A stretch of 8,053 nt of DNA, from the NCBI GenBank assembly GCA_902806015.1, contig CADCUZ010000109.1, forward strand, positions 1 to 8,053, given 5' to 3'. A program made the translations under genes and the position numbers. Below the pieces are notes generated by a model that saw nothing but the letters and a program-made list of their open reading frames with translations, did no database searches and was not told where the DNA came from. This DNA is from an uncultured Rubrobacteraceae bacterium. Its GTDB lineage: Bacteria > Actinomycetota > Rubrobacteria > Rubrobacterales > Rubrobacteraceae. How positions within the stretch are numbered: the first letter of the stretch is position 1; each line of letters begins with the position of its first letter. Of the stretch, positions 1-6,140 are shown piece after piece.

Positions 1-381
1 GGGCTCCCTGAGGTTCACCGAGAGCGTCAGATCCCAGCCCCCCACGTCCAGCTCCTCCACCGTGCCTGGCACGTCGGTGCCCGCGGCGTTGACCAGCACG
101 TCCACGCGGCCGAACTCCCCGACGGTGCGCCCGACGGCCGCCGCGGCCTCGTCCGCGTCCGCCAGATCGGTGGGCAAGACCAGTGCCCGGCGGCCCATCC
201 CGGAGACCTCCTGCTCGGCTCCTTCGAGCTCCTCCTCGCTCCTGGCCACCAGCGCGACGTCCGCGCCGGCCCTGGCGAGGGCGATCGCCGTGGCCCTCCC
301 CAGCCCGCTGCTGGCGCCCGTCACCAGCGCCACCTTACCCTCCAGACGACCCACTCCCGCGCCGTCTCCCGTCTCGCTCAT
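1..381 (-). CDS. Short-chain dehydrogenase/reductase (classical SDR), N-terminal part
   Basis: An open frame of 127 codons begins with ATG (complement of 379-381) and continues past the left edge, so only the N-terminal half is visible. The Rossmann-fold cofactor motif TGASSGLG is at residues 21-28, an acidic TDL follows beta-4 (residues 71-73), and NAAG is at residues 98-101, all in the usual classical-SDR order. Arg47 after the second strand (VARSEEE) favours NADP(H) over NAD(H), which is inference. The catalytic Ser-Tyr-Lys lies outside the window, so the substrate cannot be told. A purine-rich ribosome site (AAGGGGG on the minus strand, complement of 388-394) sits about 6 bases before the ATG and supports this start. 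The first 12 residues form a short hydrophilic tail before the fold. It is transcribed away from the aldo/keto reductase operon. Confidence 0.9.
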   Translation of the reverse strand, partial: MSETGDGAGVGRLEGKVALVTGASSGLGRATAIALARAGADVALVARSEEELEGAEQEVSGMGRRALVLPTDLADADEAAAAVGRTVGEFGRVDVLVNAAGTDVPGTVEELDVGGWDLTLSVNLREP

Positions 382-707
382 CCGGTGCCCCCTTCGCTCG
401 CCCGCCGACGTGGTACCCCGGGCATGATAGTCGGCCGTCGGTTTTTATTCACCGGCATGCGCCACCGTAGCGTGGGGCCTCCCGTTTCCGGATCTTGTCC
501 CTGGGGGCGGACTGCTCTTCGCCCTTGTCCGATCGACCGCCGGAAGGCGTCGTGTTCTCCGAGCCCGAGGGGTTTACACAGAAGGGGCCGCAAGGACGCC
601 TGCGCGGGCCGCGCGACGCTGCGAATCCCCGGTGCGCCGCTTACTCTATTTGTTATCCTGCTAAGGTCGTGGCAGGTAAAGGCAGCTTACGAAAGAGAAG
701 GGCAAAC
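382..707. other. Divergent intergenic region between the SDR and the aldo/keto reductase
   Basis: This 326-base stretch separates two divergent genes and must hold both promoters. I see the SDR ribosome site (complement of 388-394) and a purine-rich GAAGGG at 697-702 for the reductase. A TATCAT on the minus strand (complement of 424-429) could be a -10 for the SDR, and TATCCT at 654-659 could be one for the reductase, but neither has a convincing -35. The plus-strand frame of the reductase stays open back to 495. The residues it would add there do not resemble an aldo/keto reductase N-terminus, so I treat it as non-coding. Confidence 0.5.
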
Positions 708-1640
708 GTGGAGTACCGAGGGCTTGGTCGGTCGGGGATGAGGGTCTCGGAGGTCGGGTTCGGGGCCTGGGCGATAGGCGGGGACGCCTGGGGGCCGGTG
801 GAGGACACAGACTCCGTGGCGGCGATGGGGCGGGCGCTGGAGCTCGGCGTCGACTTTATCGACACCGCAGACGTCTACGGCGACGGCCGCAGCGAGTCGC
901 TGGTCGCGAGGGTCATAGAGGGGCGGCGCGACGAGGTGGTCATCTCGACCAAGGGCGGCCTCATGGGCCACCACCGCGACCCCGAGCGCGAGCCCGTCTA
1001 CGACCGGCCGGAGAAGGTCGTCGAGGCGTGCGAGGCGAGCCTCCGGCGCCTGGGCACGGACCACGTGGACGCGTACTTCTGCCACATCTGGTGGGACAAG
1101 CACGAGGAGACCGAGGCGTTCATGGAGGCCTTCGAGTTGCTCAAGCGGGACGGCAAGGTGCGCGCCGCCGGCGTCTCGACCAACGACCTCGACCACATAA
1201 AACACTTCGACCGCGACGGCGGGCTGGACGTCGTCCAGCTCGACTACAGCATCCTCAACCGGGAACCCGAGAGGGAGGTGTTGCCCTACCTGGAGGAGCG
1301 TGGGATCGGGGTGGTGGTAAGGGGGCCGCTTCGGATGGGCCTCCTGACGGGCAAGTTTTCCGGGACGACGACCTTCCCCGAAGGGGACGTCCGGGCCGGC
1401 TGGCCGGAAGAGCCGTGGTTCAGAGATAGCCTGCAGAAGGTCGAGCGCCTGCGCCCGCTCGAGGACGGGAGGACGCTCGGCCAGCTCGCGCTGCGCTACG
1501 TGCTAAGCCATCCGGCGGTCTCCGTCGCGATCCCCGGCGCCAAGACGCCCGCGCAGGCCGAGGCGAACGCGGCGGCCTCGGTGCGCCCGCTGCTCTCGGA
1601 GGAGGACCTCCGGGCCATCCAAGACATAGCACCCCTCTAG
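708..1640 (+). CDS. Aldo/keto reductase, NADPH-dependent
   Basis: The predicted 310-residue cytosolic (beta/alpha)8 oxidoreductase reduces aldehydes or ketones with NAD(P)H; the substrate is unknown. The family catalytic tetrad is complete: Asp52 and Tyr57 in FIDTADVYG, Lys82 in ISTKGG, and His126 in DAYFCHIWW. The C-terminal cofactor-binding segment reads VAIPGAKTPAQAEAN, typical of the family. I chose GTG at 708 because the residues after it (EYRGLGRSGMRVSEVGFG) are the standard N-terminus of the family and GAAGGG lies 5 bases upstream. The same frame is open to 495, but the extra residues look like translated spacer. Length is normal. The epimerase gene follows after 10 bases, so the two form an operon. 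The region between His126 and the cofactor site is well kept, with no sign of decay. Confidence 0.93.
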   Translation: MEYRGLGRSGMRVSEVGFGAWAIGGDAWGPVEDTDSVAAMGRALELGVDFIDTADVYGDGRSESLVARVIEGRRDEVVISTKGGLMGHHRDPEREPVYDRPEKVVEACEASLRRLGTDHVDAYFCHIWWDKHEETEAFMEAFELLKRDGKVRAAGVSTNDLDHIKHFDRDGGLDVVQLDYSILNREPEREVLPYLEERGIGVVVRGPLRMGLLTGKFSGTTTFPEGDVRAGWPEEPWFRDSLQKVERLRPLEDGRTLGQLALRYVLSHPAVSVAIPGAKTPAQAEANAAASVRPLLSEEDLRAIQDIAPL

Positions 1641-1650
1641 GAGGGCGGCG

Positions 1651-2565
1651 ATGAGGGTGCTTATCACGGGCGCGGGAGGGAACCTCGGCCGGGTGCTCGC
1701 CCCGGCGCTCGCCGAGGCCGCCCACGAGCCCGTCCTGATGGACTTCCGGGAGATAGAGACCCCATACGAGGCCGTACGGGGCGACGCGCGCGACCGGGCG
1801 GACGTGCTGAGGGCGGTCCGCGGGGCGGACGCCATCGTCCACGCGGCCGCGCTGCACGGCGTTCACCTGGCGAAGTACTCCGGGGACGACTTCTGGGATC
1901 TCAACGTCGCCGGGACCCACAACGTCTACTCGGCCGCGCTTCAGTGCGGGGTCGGGAAGGTCCTCCTCTGCTCCACGATGGGGATCTACGGCGGGGACGT
2001 GCGCGGGGCCGGGGACCCGCCCGTCATAACAGAAGATCTGGCGCTCGACCCCGCAGACGTCTACGGCTTCAGCAAGAAACTCTGCGAAGAGATCGCCGCC
2101 TTCCACGCCCGCCGCCACGGCATCCGGACCATCGCCTACAGGCTCGGCATGTTTGTCCCGGAGACCTTCGTGCGCTACGGGTTCCGGCTGCTCGAGGGCG
2201 GCGTCGACGACCGGGACGTGGCCCAGGCCTTCCTGCTCGGCCTCGAAGACCCGACCACCACCTTCGACGCCTTCAACGTCATGGCCGCCGTGCCGTTCTC
2301 GGTCGAAAAGTTCGGCCGTTTCTCCCGCGAGCCGGAGGCCGTGCTGGAGGAGCGTTTCCCGGGGATCCGGGAGCTTGTCGAGCAGCACGCGGAGGATTTC
2401 GGGGCGTTGGCGCGGGAGTGGGGCTTCACCTACTGGTCCACCGAAAAGGCCGAACGCACGCTCGGATACAAGCCCCGCTACAACTTCCCGGAGTTCTTCG
2501 CGGCCCTGAAGGAAGGGGATCGGGCGCATTACCCTTACGCGGATCTCCCCTGGTGGGGGATCTGA
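1651..2565 (+). CDS. NAD-dependent epimerase/dehydratase (extended SDR)
   Basis: The predicted 304-residue cytosolic enzyme belongs to the NAD-dependent sugar epimerase/dehydratase group. The cofactor loop TGAGGNLG (Gly7, Gly10, Gly13) is followed by Asp31 in LMDFR, which suits NAD. The catalytic residues are Ser108 in CSTMG, and Tyr138 and Lys142 in YGFSK. The C-terminus ends in YADLPWWGI, and residues 256-266 (WSTEKAERTLG) match the usual late motif in which the last domain closes over the substrate. The start is ATG with AGGAGG at 1639-1644, which overlaps the stop codon of the upstream reductase, so translational coupling is likely. Which sugar or sugar-like substrate is used cannot be read from the sequence. 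A shared pathway with the reductase is inferred only from the operon. No lesion is seen. Confidence 0.9.
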   Translation: MRVLITGAGGNLGRVLAPALAEAAHEPVLMDFREIETPYEAVRGDARDRADVLRAVRGADAIVHAAALHGVHLAKYSGDDFWDLNVAGTHNVYSAALQCGVGKVLLCSTMGIYGGDVRGAGDPPVITEDLALDPADVYGFSKKLCEEIAAFHARRHGIRTIAYRLGMFVPETFVRYGFRLLEGGVDDRDVAQAFLLGLEDPTTTFDAFNVMAAVPFSVEKFGRFSREPEAVLEERFPGIRELVEQHAEDFGALAREWGFTYWSTEKAERTLGYKPRYNFPEFFAALKEGDRAHYPYADLPWWGI

Positions 2566-2567
2566 AA

Positions 2568-2618
2568 GACCGAAACGGTCGAGGCGCGGCGGAGGGGGTC
2601 AAAACGGCCCGAAGGCCG
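2568..2618 (+). terminator. Two short hairpins after the epimerase gene, possible terminator
   Basis: Starting two bases after the stop codon, GACCG-AAA-CGGTC (2568-2580) forms a 5-bp stem. CGGCC-CGAA-GGCCG (2605-2618) forms a second 5-bp stem with a four-base loop. Neither is followed by a run of T, so classic intrinsic termination is uncertain. T-poor hairpins are common at operon ends in actinobacteria. Confidence 0.3.
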
Positions 2619-2781
2619 CCACCGCCGAGCCCTGCGGGTCTTGCCCCCTAGCTCCTAAGCCCTTGCCCACCCGAGCGCGTCGGAGGGGCGTTCAGCGAGC
2701 TTCGCCCTGAGGGGGTTCTCGGAAGCTCCTCTGGACACCTGTACCGTAGCCCCGTCTCCTGATACGACCACCGGAACATAC

Positions 2782-2793
2782 CAACGTACGTTG
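2782..2793. promoter_or_regulatory. 12-bp perfect palindrome, putative operator of the ArsR/CadC-like sensor
   Basis: CAACGTACGTTG is a perfect inverted repeat that ends where the presumed ribosome site GAGGG begins, 10 bases before the expected start codon of the sensor. ArsR/SmtB repressors bind inverted repeats near their own start and repress themselves together with the downstream efflux pump. That it is the operator is inferred from position and symmetry only. Confidence 0.4.
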
Positions 2794-2803
2794 AGGGATA
2801 CAC

Positions 2804-3097
2804 ATAACCGACGAACGCTGCGACCTCATCTGCATCGACGCCCCAAGGGCCGAGGCAATCCGCGAGAAGCTGCCGGCCGAGGAGGCCGCCCAGGAGGCCG
2901 CCGACCGCGCCCGGGCCCTGTCCGACCCGACGAGGCTGACGCTGGCCGGCGCCCTGCGCGAGGGTGGAGAGCTGTGCGTGTGCGACCTCTCGTGGATCGC
3001 CGGGCGCTCGCAGAACCTCGTCTCGCACCACACGAGGACGCTGCGCTCCCTCGGCATGGTCCGGTCGCGGCGGGCCGGAAAGATGGTCATGTACTCC
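2804..3097 (+). pseudogene. CadC/CmtR-like ArsR-family metal sensor, no normal start codon and no stop of its own
   Basis: The frame encodes a winged-helix metal-responsive repressor. Counting the ATA at 2804 as residue 1, Cys6 and Cys10 (CDLIC), then Cys58 and Cys60 (ELCVC), match the four cysteines of the alpha-3N Cd/Pb site of S. aureus CadC. The motif ELCVCD is the same in both. The recognition helix region reads SQNLVSHHTRTL (69-80) and the wing ends at GKMVMYS (92-98). The histidines of the second, alpha-5 zinc site of CadC are not seen. No ATG, GTG or TTG lies in frame between the stop at 2792-2794 and GTG 2978, which would cut off the cysteine pair and helices 1-3. GAGGG at 2793-2797 is spaced correctly for ATA 2804, so a G-to-A change in an original ATG is likely. 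No stop follows: the frame runs straight into the P-type ATPase. CTG 2870 or a true ATA start are the alternatives. Confidence 0.75.
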
Positions 3098-5032
3098 CCC
3101 GTCTCGGTTGAGGACCTCGAGGGCGCCGTGAAGTCGGCCGGCTACGGGGTGGCCAAGACCGAGGAGGCCGAGAGACCTCCCTTCTGGCGCACCCCGAGGG
3201 CGCTCTCGACGGCGGCCAGCGCCCTGCTGTTCCTCGCGGGCCTCGCGGTCTCCGTCGCCGGGGCCCCCGAAGTGGCCCGGGTATCGGCCTACCTCGGCGC
3301 CATCGCGGTGGGCGGCCTTCCTATCTTCCGGGCCGCCGTTGCGGGCTCGCCACCTGGACATGAACGTGCTGATGAGCGCGGCCACCATCGGCGCCGTGGG
3401 GATCGGCGAGTGGGCTGAGGCGGCCTCGGTGGTGGTCCTCTTCGCCGCCGGCAACGCGCTCCAAGTCTACGCTATAGACAGGACCCGCGGGGCCGTTAGG
3501 GCGTTCGTGCGCCTCGCCCCCAACGAGGTCCTCGTGAGGCGGAACGGCGCGGAGACCGTCGTGCCCGCGGACGAGGTCGGCGTCGGGGAGACGGTGGTCG
3601 TCAGGCCGGGCGAGAGGCTGGCGGTTGACGGCGTGGTGGTCGAGGGTGCCTCCGCCGTGGACGAGGCGCCCGTCACCGGCGAGAGCGTGCCCGTGGAGAA
3701 GGGGGAGGGCGACGCCGTCTACTCGGGCTCCCTCAACGGATCCGGCGGCCTGCTCGTCAGGGCGACCAAGCGGGCCGGGGACTCGACCCTGCATAGGATC
3801 GCCCGGCTCGTGGAGGAGGCCCAGGCGAAGAAGGCCCCCGCCGCGCAGTTCGTGGACCGCTTCTCCCGGGTCTACACGCCGGTCGTGGTGGCCGCGGCGG
3901 TGGCGCTTGCCGTCGTGCCGCCGCTGCTGGGCGGCGGCTTCGGGGAGTGGTTCTACAGGGCGCTGGCGCTGCTCATCATCGCCTGCCCTTGCGCGCTCGT
4001 CATCTCCACGCCCGTGACGGTCGTCTCCGGGATCGGGACCGCCTCAAGGCGCGGCATCCTCGTGAAGGGCGGGGCGGCGCTCGAGGCGGCCGGCAGGCTC
4101 AAGGCCCTCGCCTTCGACAAGACCGGCACCCTCACGGAGGGCCGCCCCTGCCGTCCAGCGCCGCGGCGCTGGACGGCAGGGGCGAGGGGGAGGTTCAGCA
4201 GCTTGCCGCGGCTCTCGAGCGACGCTCGGAGCACCCGCTGGCCCACGCCATCCTGACCGCGGCGGGCGGGGCAGAGCTGCCCCCGGTCTCGGGCTTCCGG
4301 TCGGTTGCCGGCAGGGGAGCCGAGGGCGAGGTGGGCGGCAAGCGCTACCTGATCGGCAGCCCCAGGCTCTTCGCCGAGAAGGGGATAGCCCTCGACGGGG
4401 GGGGCGAGGCGCTGGAGGCGGTCGAGCGGGCGGGGGAGACCCCCGTCGTCCTGGGCGACGATGAAGGTCCGCTTGCGGTCTTCGGGCTCTCGGACTCCCT
4501 GCGTCCCGACGCGAAGGCCACCGTCGAAGCCCTGCGCGCATCGGGGGTGAGAGAATTGGTGATGCTCACCGGGGACGCCGAGGCGCCAGCCCGGCGCGTG
4601 GCCGAGGAGCTCGGCATAGGTCACAGGTCCCGGCTCTTGCCCGAGCAGAAGATCGAGGCGGTGCGGGGGCTCGTCGCACAGCACGGGGACGCGGGCATGG
4701 TAGGCGACGGGGTGAACGACGCCCCGGCCCTGGCCGCCTCCTCGGTCGGCTTCGCCATGGGGGCGGCCGGCACGGACGTGGCGCTGGAGACCGCCGACGT
4801 CGCCCTCATGCAGGACGACCTGCCCAAGCTCGCCGAGGCGGTGAGGCTCTCGCGGTCGGCCGAGCGGATCATCAGGCAGAACGTCGCCGTCTCGATCGCC
4901 ATCAAGGGCCTGTTCGTGCTGCTAGCCCCGTTCGGGCTGGTCGCGCTCTGGCTCGCCGTGCTCGCGGACATGGGCACCTCCATCGCCGTGACCCTCAACG
5001 GCCTGAGGCTCTTCCGCAAGGGCGGGCGCTAG
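3098..5032 (+). pseudogene. P1B-2-type Zn/Cd/Pb-exporting ATPase (CadA/ZntA-like), two frameshifts
   Basis: When whole, this inner-membrane pump exports Zn, Cd or Pb using ATP. The coding signal changes frame twice. The first two membrane helices (about 3191-3330) continue the sensor frame. From about 3340 the protein goes on one frame over (LRARHLDMNVLM) with helices 3-6, TGES at 3675-3686, CPC at 3984-3992 and the phosphorylation motif DKTGT at 4116-4130. After TEGRP the frame shifts back near 4150, and SEHPLA (4226-4243), GDGVND (4703-4720) and the last helices follow. Lys (4904) and Asp (4967) in the final helices are the P1B-2 pattern, which fits a CadC-type sensor. Residues just after the sensor wing (VEDLEGAVKSAGYGV) resemble the end of an HMA metal-binding domain, but its CxxC part is missing. 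Every catalytic motif survives, so the lesions are recent or are sequence errors. Confidence 0.85.
4143..4184. repeat. 42-bp perfect palindrome inside the ATPase P-domain coding sequence
   Basis: Two 21-base arms are exact reverse complements with no spacer; the centre is between 4163 and 4164 (GCGCCG/CGGCGC). The right arm fits the protein, coding for AALDGRG in the downstream frame. The left arm does not give sensible ATPase sequence, and the reading frame is lost within it. The right arm therefore looks original and the left arm an inverted copy of it. Confidence 0.95.
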
Positions 5033-5034
5033 GC

Positions 5035-5412
5035 TTGTCGGCCGCGGCGACGGCCGCCCGCCGGGAGGCGCTCCATCGCCGGGACGTTCGCCTGTAGGCC
5101 TTCACGATAGCCTGGAACGTGGTCGAGGCGGTCGTCGCCGTGGGCGTCGGTATCGCCGTGGGCAACGTCACCCTCGTAGGCTTCGGGGCGGACTCGGGGA
5201 TCGAGGAGGTCTCGGCGGTGGCCCTCTTGTGGAGGCTCCTCAAGGCGGGGCCCCACACGAGCGTGCCGGAGGAGAGCGCCGCCGAGAGGAAGGCGCTCTA
5301 CCTGGTGGCGGCCACGTTCTTCCTCCTGGCCCTCTACGTGCTCTACGAGGCCGCGGGCGCGCTTCTCTCGGGCGAGGCTACCCAGGAGCGACGAGGAAGG
5401 ATGACGGCGTGA
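5035..5412 (+). pseudogene. Cation diffusion facilitator-type transporter, nonsense codon and missing C-terminal half
   Basis: The frame starts two bases after the ATPase stop with TTG 5035 (SAAATAARREALHRRDVRL), meets TAG at 5095-5097, and resumes as AFTIAWNVVEAVVAVGVGIA. Family members read RLExFTIxWN here, so the TAG probably replaced a GAG. Helix 2 carries GFGADSGIEEVSAVALLWRL with Asp at 5191, the conserved metal-site region of CDF proteins. A third helix is around FFLLALYVLYEAAGALL. The frame then ends at TGA 5410-5412 after GEATQERRGRMTA. Family members of this kind have about 200 residues and three more helices with a second metal-site motif, none of which I can find downstream. Translation might restart at GTG 5119, but the product would lack half of the transport site. 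Its place directly behind the ATPase suggests it was the second efflux gene of the same operon. Confidence 0.75.
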
Positions 5413-5552
5413 TCCAGGAGGACGAACCGGGCCGGCATCGCCAGCGGCCTTCTCGACCGCCCGAGGAGGGGTCTTCGGGCGCGCGGAGGCTCGGCTGGGC
5501 GACCGCGGGCGTCCGCGCGTACGCGGCCGCGAAGTACCTGTTCGGGTTGTAG
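5409..5552 (+). CDS. Possible 47-residue small protein, unrecognised
   Basis: GTG 5409 overlaps the stop of the broken CDF frame (GTGA), and AGGAAGG (5395-5401) lies upstream at a usable distance. The product has a charged, Pro/Arg-rich first half and a short apolar end (AGVRAYAAAKYLFGL). I recognise no family. It may be a chance frame in GC-rich DNA or leftover sequence from the deletion that removed the CDF C-terminus. Confidence 0.2.
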   Translation: MIQEDEPGRHRQRPSRPPEEGSSGARRLGWATAGVRAYAAAKYLFGL

Positions 5553-5938
5553 AGACACCGGAGTGGCGGCGGGCGCGAACACGACTCAACGAGACCGGCG
5601 GGATCGTTGGGGGCGTCCCGCCTGGCGCACGCGGCGCAACCCTCCCTGAGGGGCGAGCGGCGGGGCCCGGGGCGCCCGTGGCATTTCCTTAGGCCCAGGC
5701 CGACCCCGGCAACTTCGCGACGAACCTCGCCGGCGGGGCGCAAGTCGGGTACCTGCTTACTGCCAAGCCTGCCGCACGCCGACCTACTGGAAGTAGGAAC
5801 CCAGTTTGGGACGCGCCGCTCCTTCATGTGCCATGCTTCGCTTTGCGGGAAGGGTTTCACTGAGGAGCTGGTCGTCGCGTGATCCCCTACGGCCCGAGCG
5901 TTTTGGAAGCCGTAGCGAGGGACCTTTGTGTGGGGTGG
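5553..5938. other. Gene-poor stretch holding transporter remnants
   Basis: No intact gene is seen in these 386 bases. An NRAMP remnant lies at about 5663-5761, and a possible membrane-protein scrap starts at 5879. The rest (5553-5662 and 5762-5878) shows nothing I can assign on either strand. The open frame that spans 5607-5882 does not read like a protein family and runs out of frame with the NRAMP remnant. Confidence 0.5.
5663..5761 (+). pseudogene. Remnant of an NRAMP manganese transporter (MntH-like), helix 1 region
   Basis: The frame reads GPGAPVAFP, a TAG stop at 5690-5692, then AQADPGNFATNLAGGAQVGYLL. In MntH/NRAMP proteins the first helix region reads GP.x.VA.x.Y.DPGNFATN.x.AG..FGY.LL, so the DPGN metal-binding motif (5702-5713) and the following FATN with the glycine-rich turn are preserved, including spacing. 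After GYLL the similarity ends, and nothing resembling the remaining ten or so helices is found before the riboswitch. NRAMP proteins use the Asp and Asn of DPGN to bind Mn2+ in proton-driven uptake. The fragment is too short and interrupted to function. An MntR-type regulator, the usual controller of mntH, is encoded 1.4 kb downstream. Confidence 0.7.
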
Positions 5939-5980
5939 TTGCTAGGCGGAGCCCTGGCCGGTATATTGCCGATCACTTGA
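5879..5980 (+). pseudogene. Possible scrap of a membrane protein overlapping the riboswitch leader
   Basis: A 33-codon frame from GTG 5879 to TGA 5978-5980 reads VIPYGPSVLEAVARDLCVGW followed by a Gly/Ala/Leu-rich stretch ending in GILPIT. The second half has the look of a transmembrane helix and faintly resembles the DxxxGxxxxGxxAxxxP pattern of predicted permeases of the YraQ/DUF318 kind. It has no clear ribosome site and overlaps the promoter of the cobalamin riboswitch, so it may equally be chance. Confidence 0.2.
5939..5967 (+). promoter_or_regulatory. Promoter of the riboswitch-cbtBA unit
   Basis: TTGCTA (5939-5944) and TATATT (5962-5967) are separated by exactly 17 bases and match the housekeeping consensus at 4 of 6 and 5 of 6 positions. 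The expected transcription start at about 5974 falls right before the first conserved riboswitch bases, which supports the call. Confidence 0.6.
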
Positions 5981-6135
5981 TGAAAGCGATGGGGCCCAGG
6001 AAGCCGGTGGGAGTCCGGCGCGGTCCCGCCACTGTAACCGGGGAGCGAACCCGAAAAATCCACCGGCGGCCTTTCGGCCAGCGGGAAGGCCGGGGTAGCG
6101 GGGATCCGGGAGCCAGGAGACTGGTCCGTCGCCTT
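5974..6135 (+). ncRNA. Cobalamin (AdoCbl) riboswitch
   Basis: The conserved core is plain to see: GGAAGCCGGTGGGAGTCCGG (5999-6018), then the B12 box CGGTCCCGCCACTGTAACC (6021-6039), then AGCCAGGAGACTGGTC (6111-6126). Order and spacing match the family. The region in between (6040-6110) holds a GC-rich variable arm, GGCGGCCTTTCGGCCAGC among it. Bound coenzyme B12 switches off the downstream genes. Here these encode a predicted cobalt transporter, so cobalt uptake would be reduced when B12 is plentiful. The limits are approximate. Confidence 0.93.
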
Positions 6136-6140
6136 TTGAA

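Larger units (their letters stand above)
2566..2803. other. Intergenic region with weak hairpins and a palindromic putative operator
   Basis: This 238-base gap lies between the epimerase stop and the metal-sensor frame. Its left end has two short hairpins, listed separately. Its right end has a 12-base palindrome and a purine-rich GAGGG (2793-2797) that would serve as ribosome site for the sensor. The middle (about 2640-2770) shows no reading frame that I recognise on either strand and no clear promoter. TGGACA at 2732-2737 resembles a -35 box, but no matching -10 lies 16-18 bases downstream. Confidence 0.4.

Noticed and set aside
405..446. CCGACG and CGTCGG followed by five T, like an intrinsic terminator on the plus strand.
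   Set aside because: The loop would be 25 bases, the stem only 6 bp, and no plus-strand gene lies upstream that it could end. It sits in a divergent promoter region.
1420..2529. A 369-codon open frame on the minus strand opposite the epimerase.
   Set aside because: It is a mirror of the GC-rich codon pattern of the real gene, has no family motifs, and the plus strand has full epimerase motifs and a good ribosome site.
2648..3454. A 268-codon open frame on the minus strand opposite the sensor and ATPase start.
   Set aside because: Composition is repetitive Arg/Gly/Pro with no recognisable domain, and the opposite strand carries clear CadC and ATPase motifs.
3455..3478. Two acidic positions near ATPase helix 4 appear as Asn and Gln (GNALQ) compared with E. 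coli ZntA (GERLE), which could be damage.
   Set aside because: I recall similar G-N-x-L-Q forms in other intact members of the family, and going from Glu to Asn needs two base changes, so it looks like natural subfamily variation.
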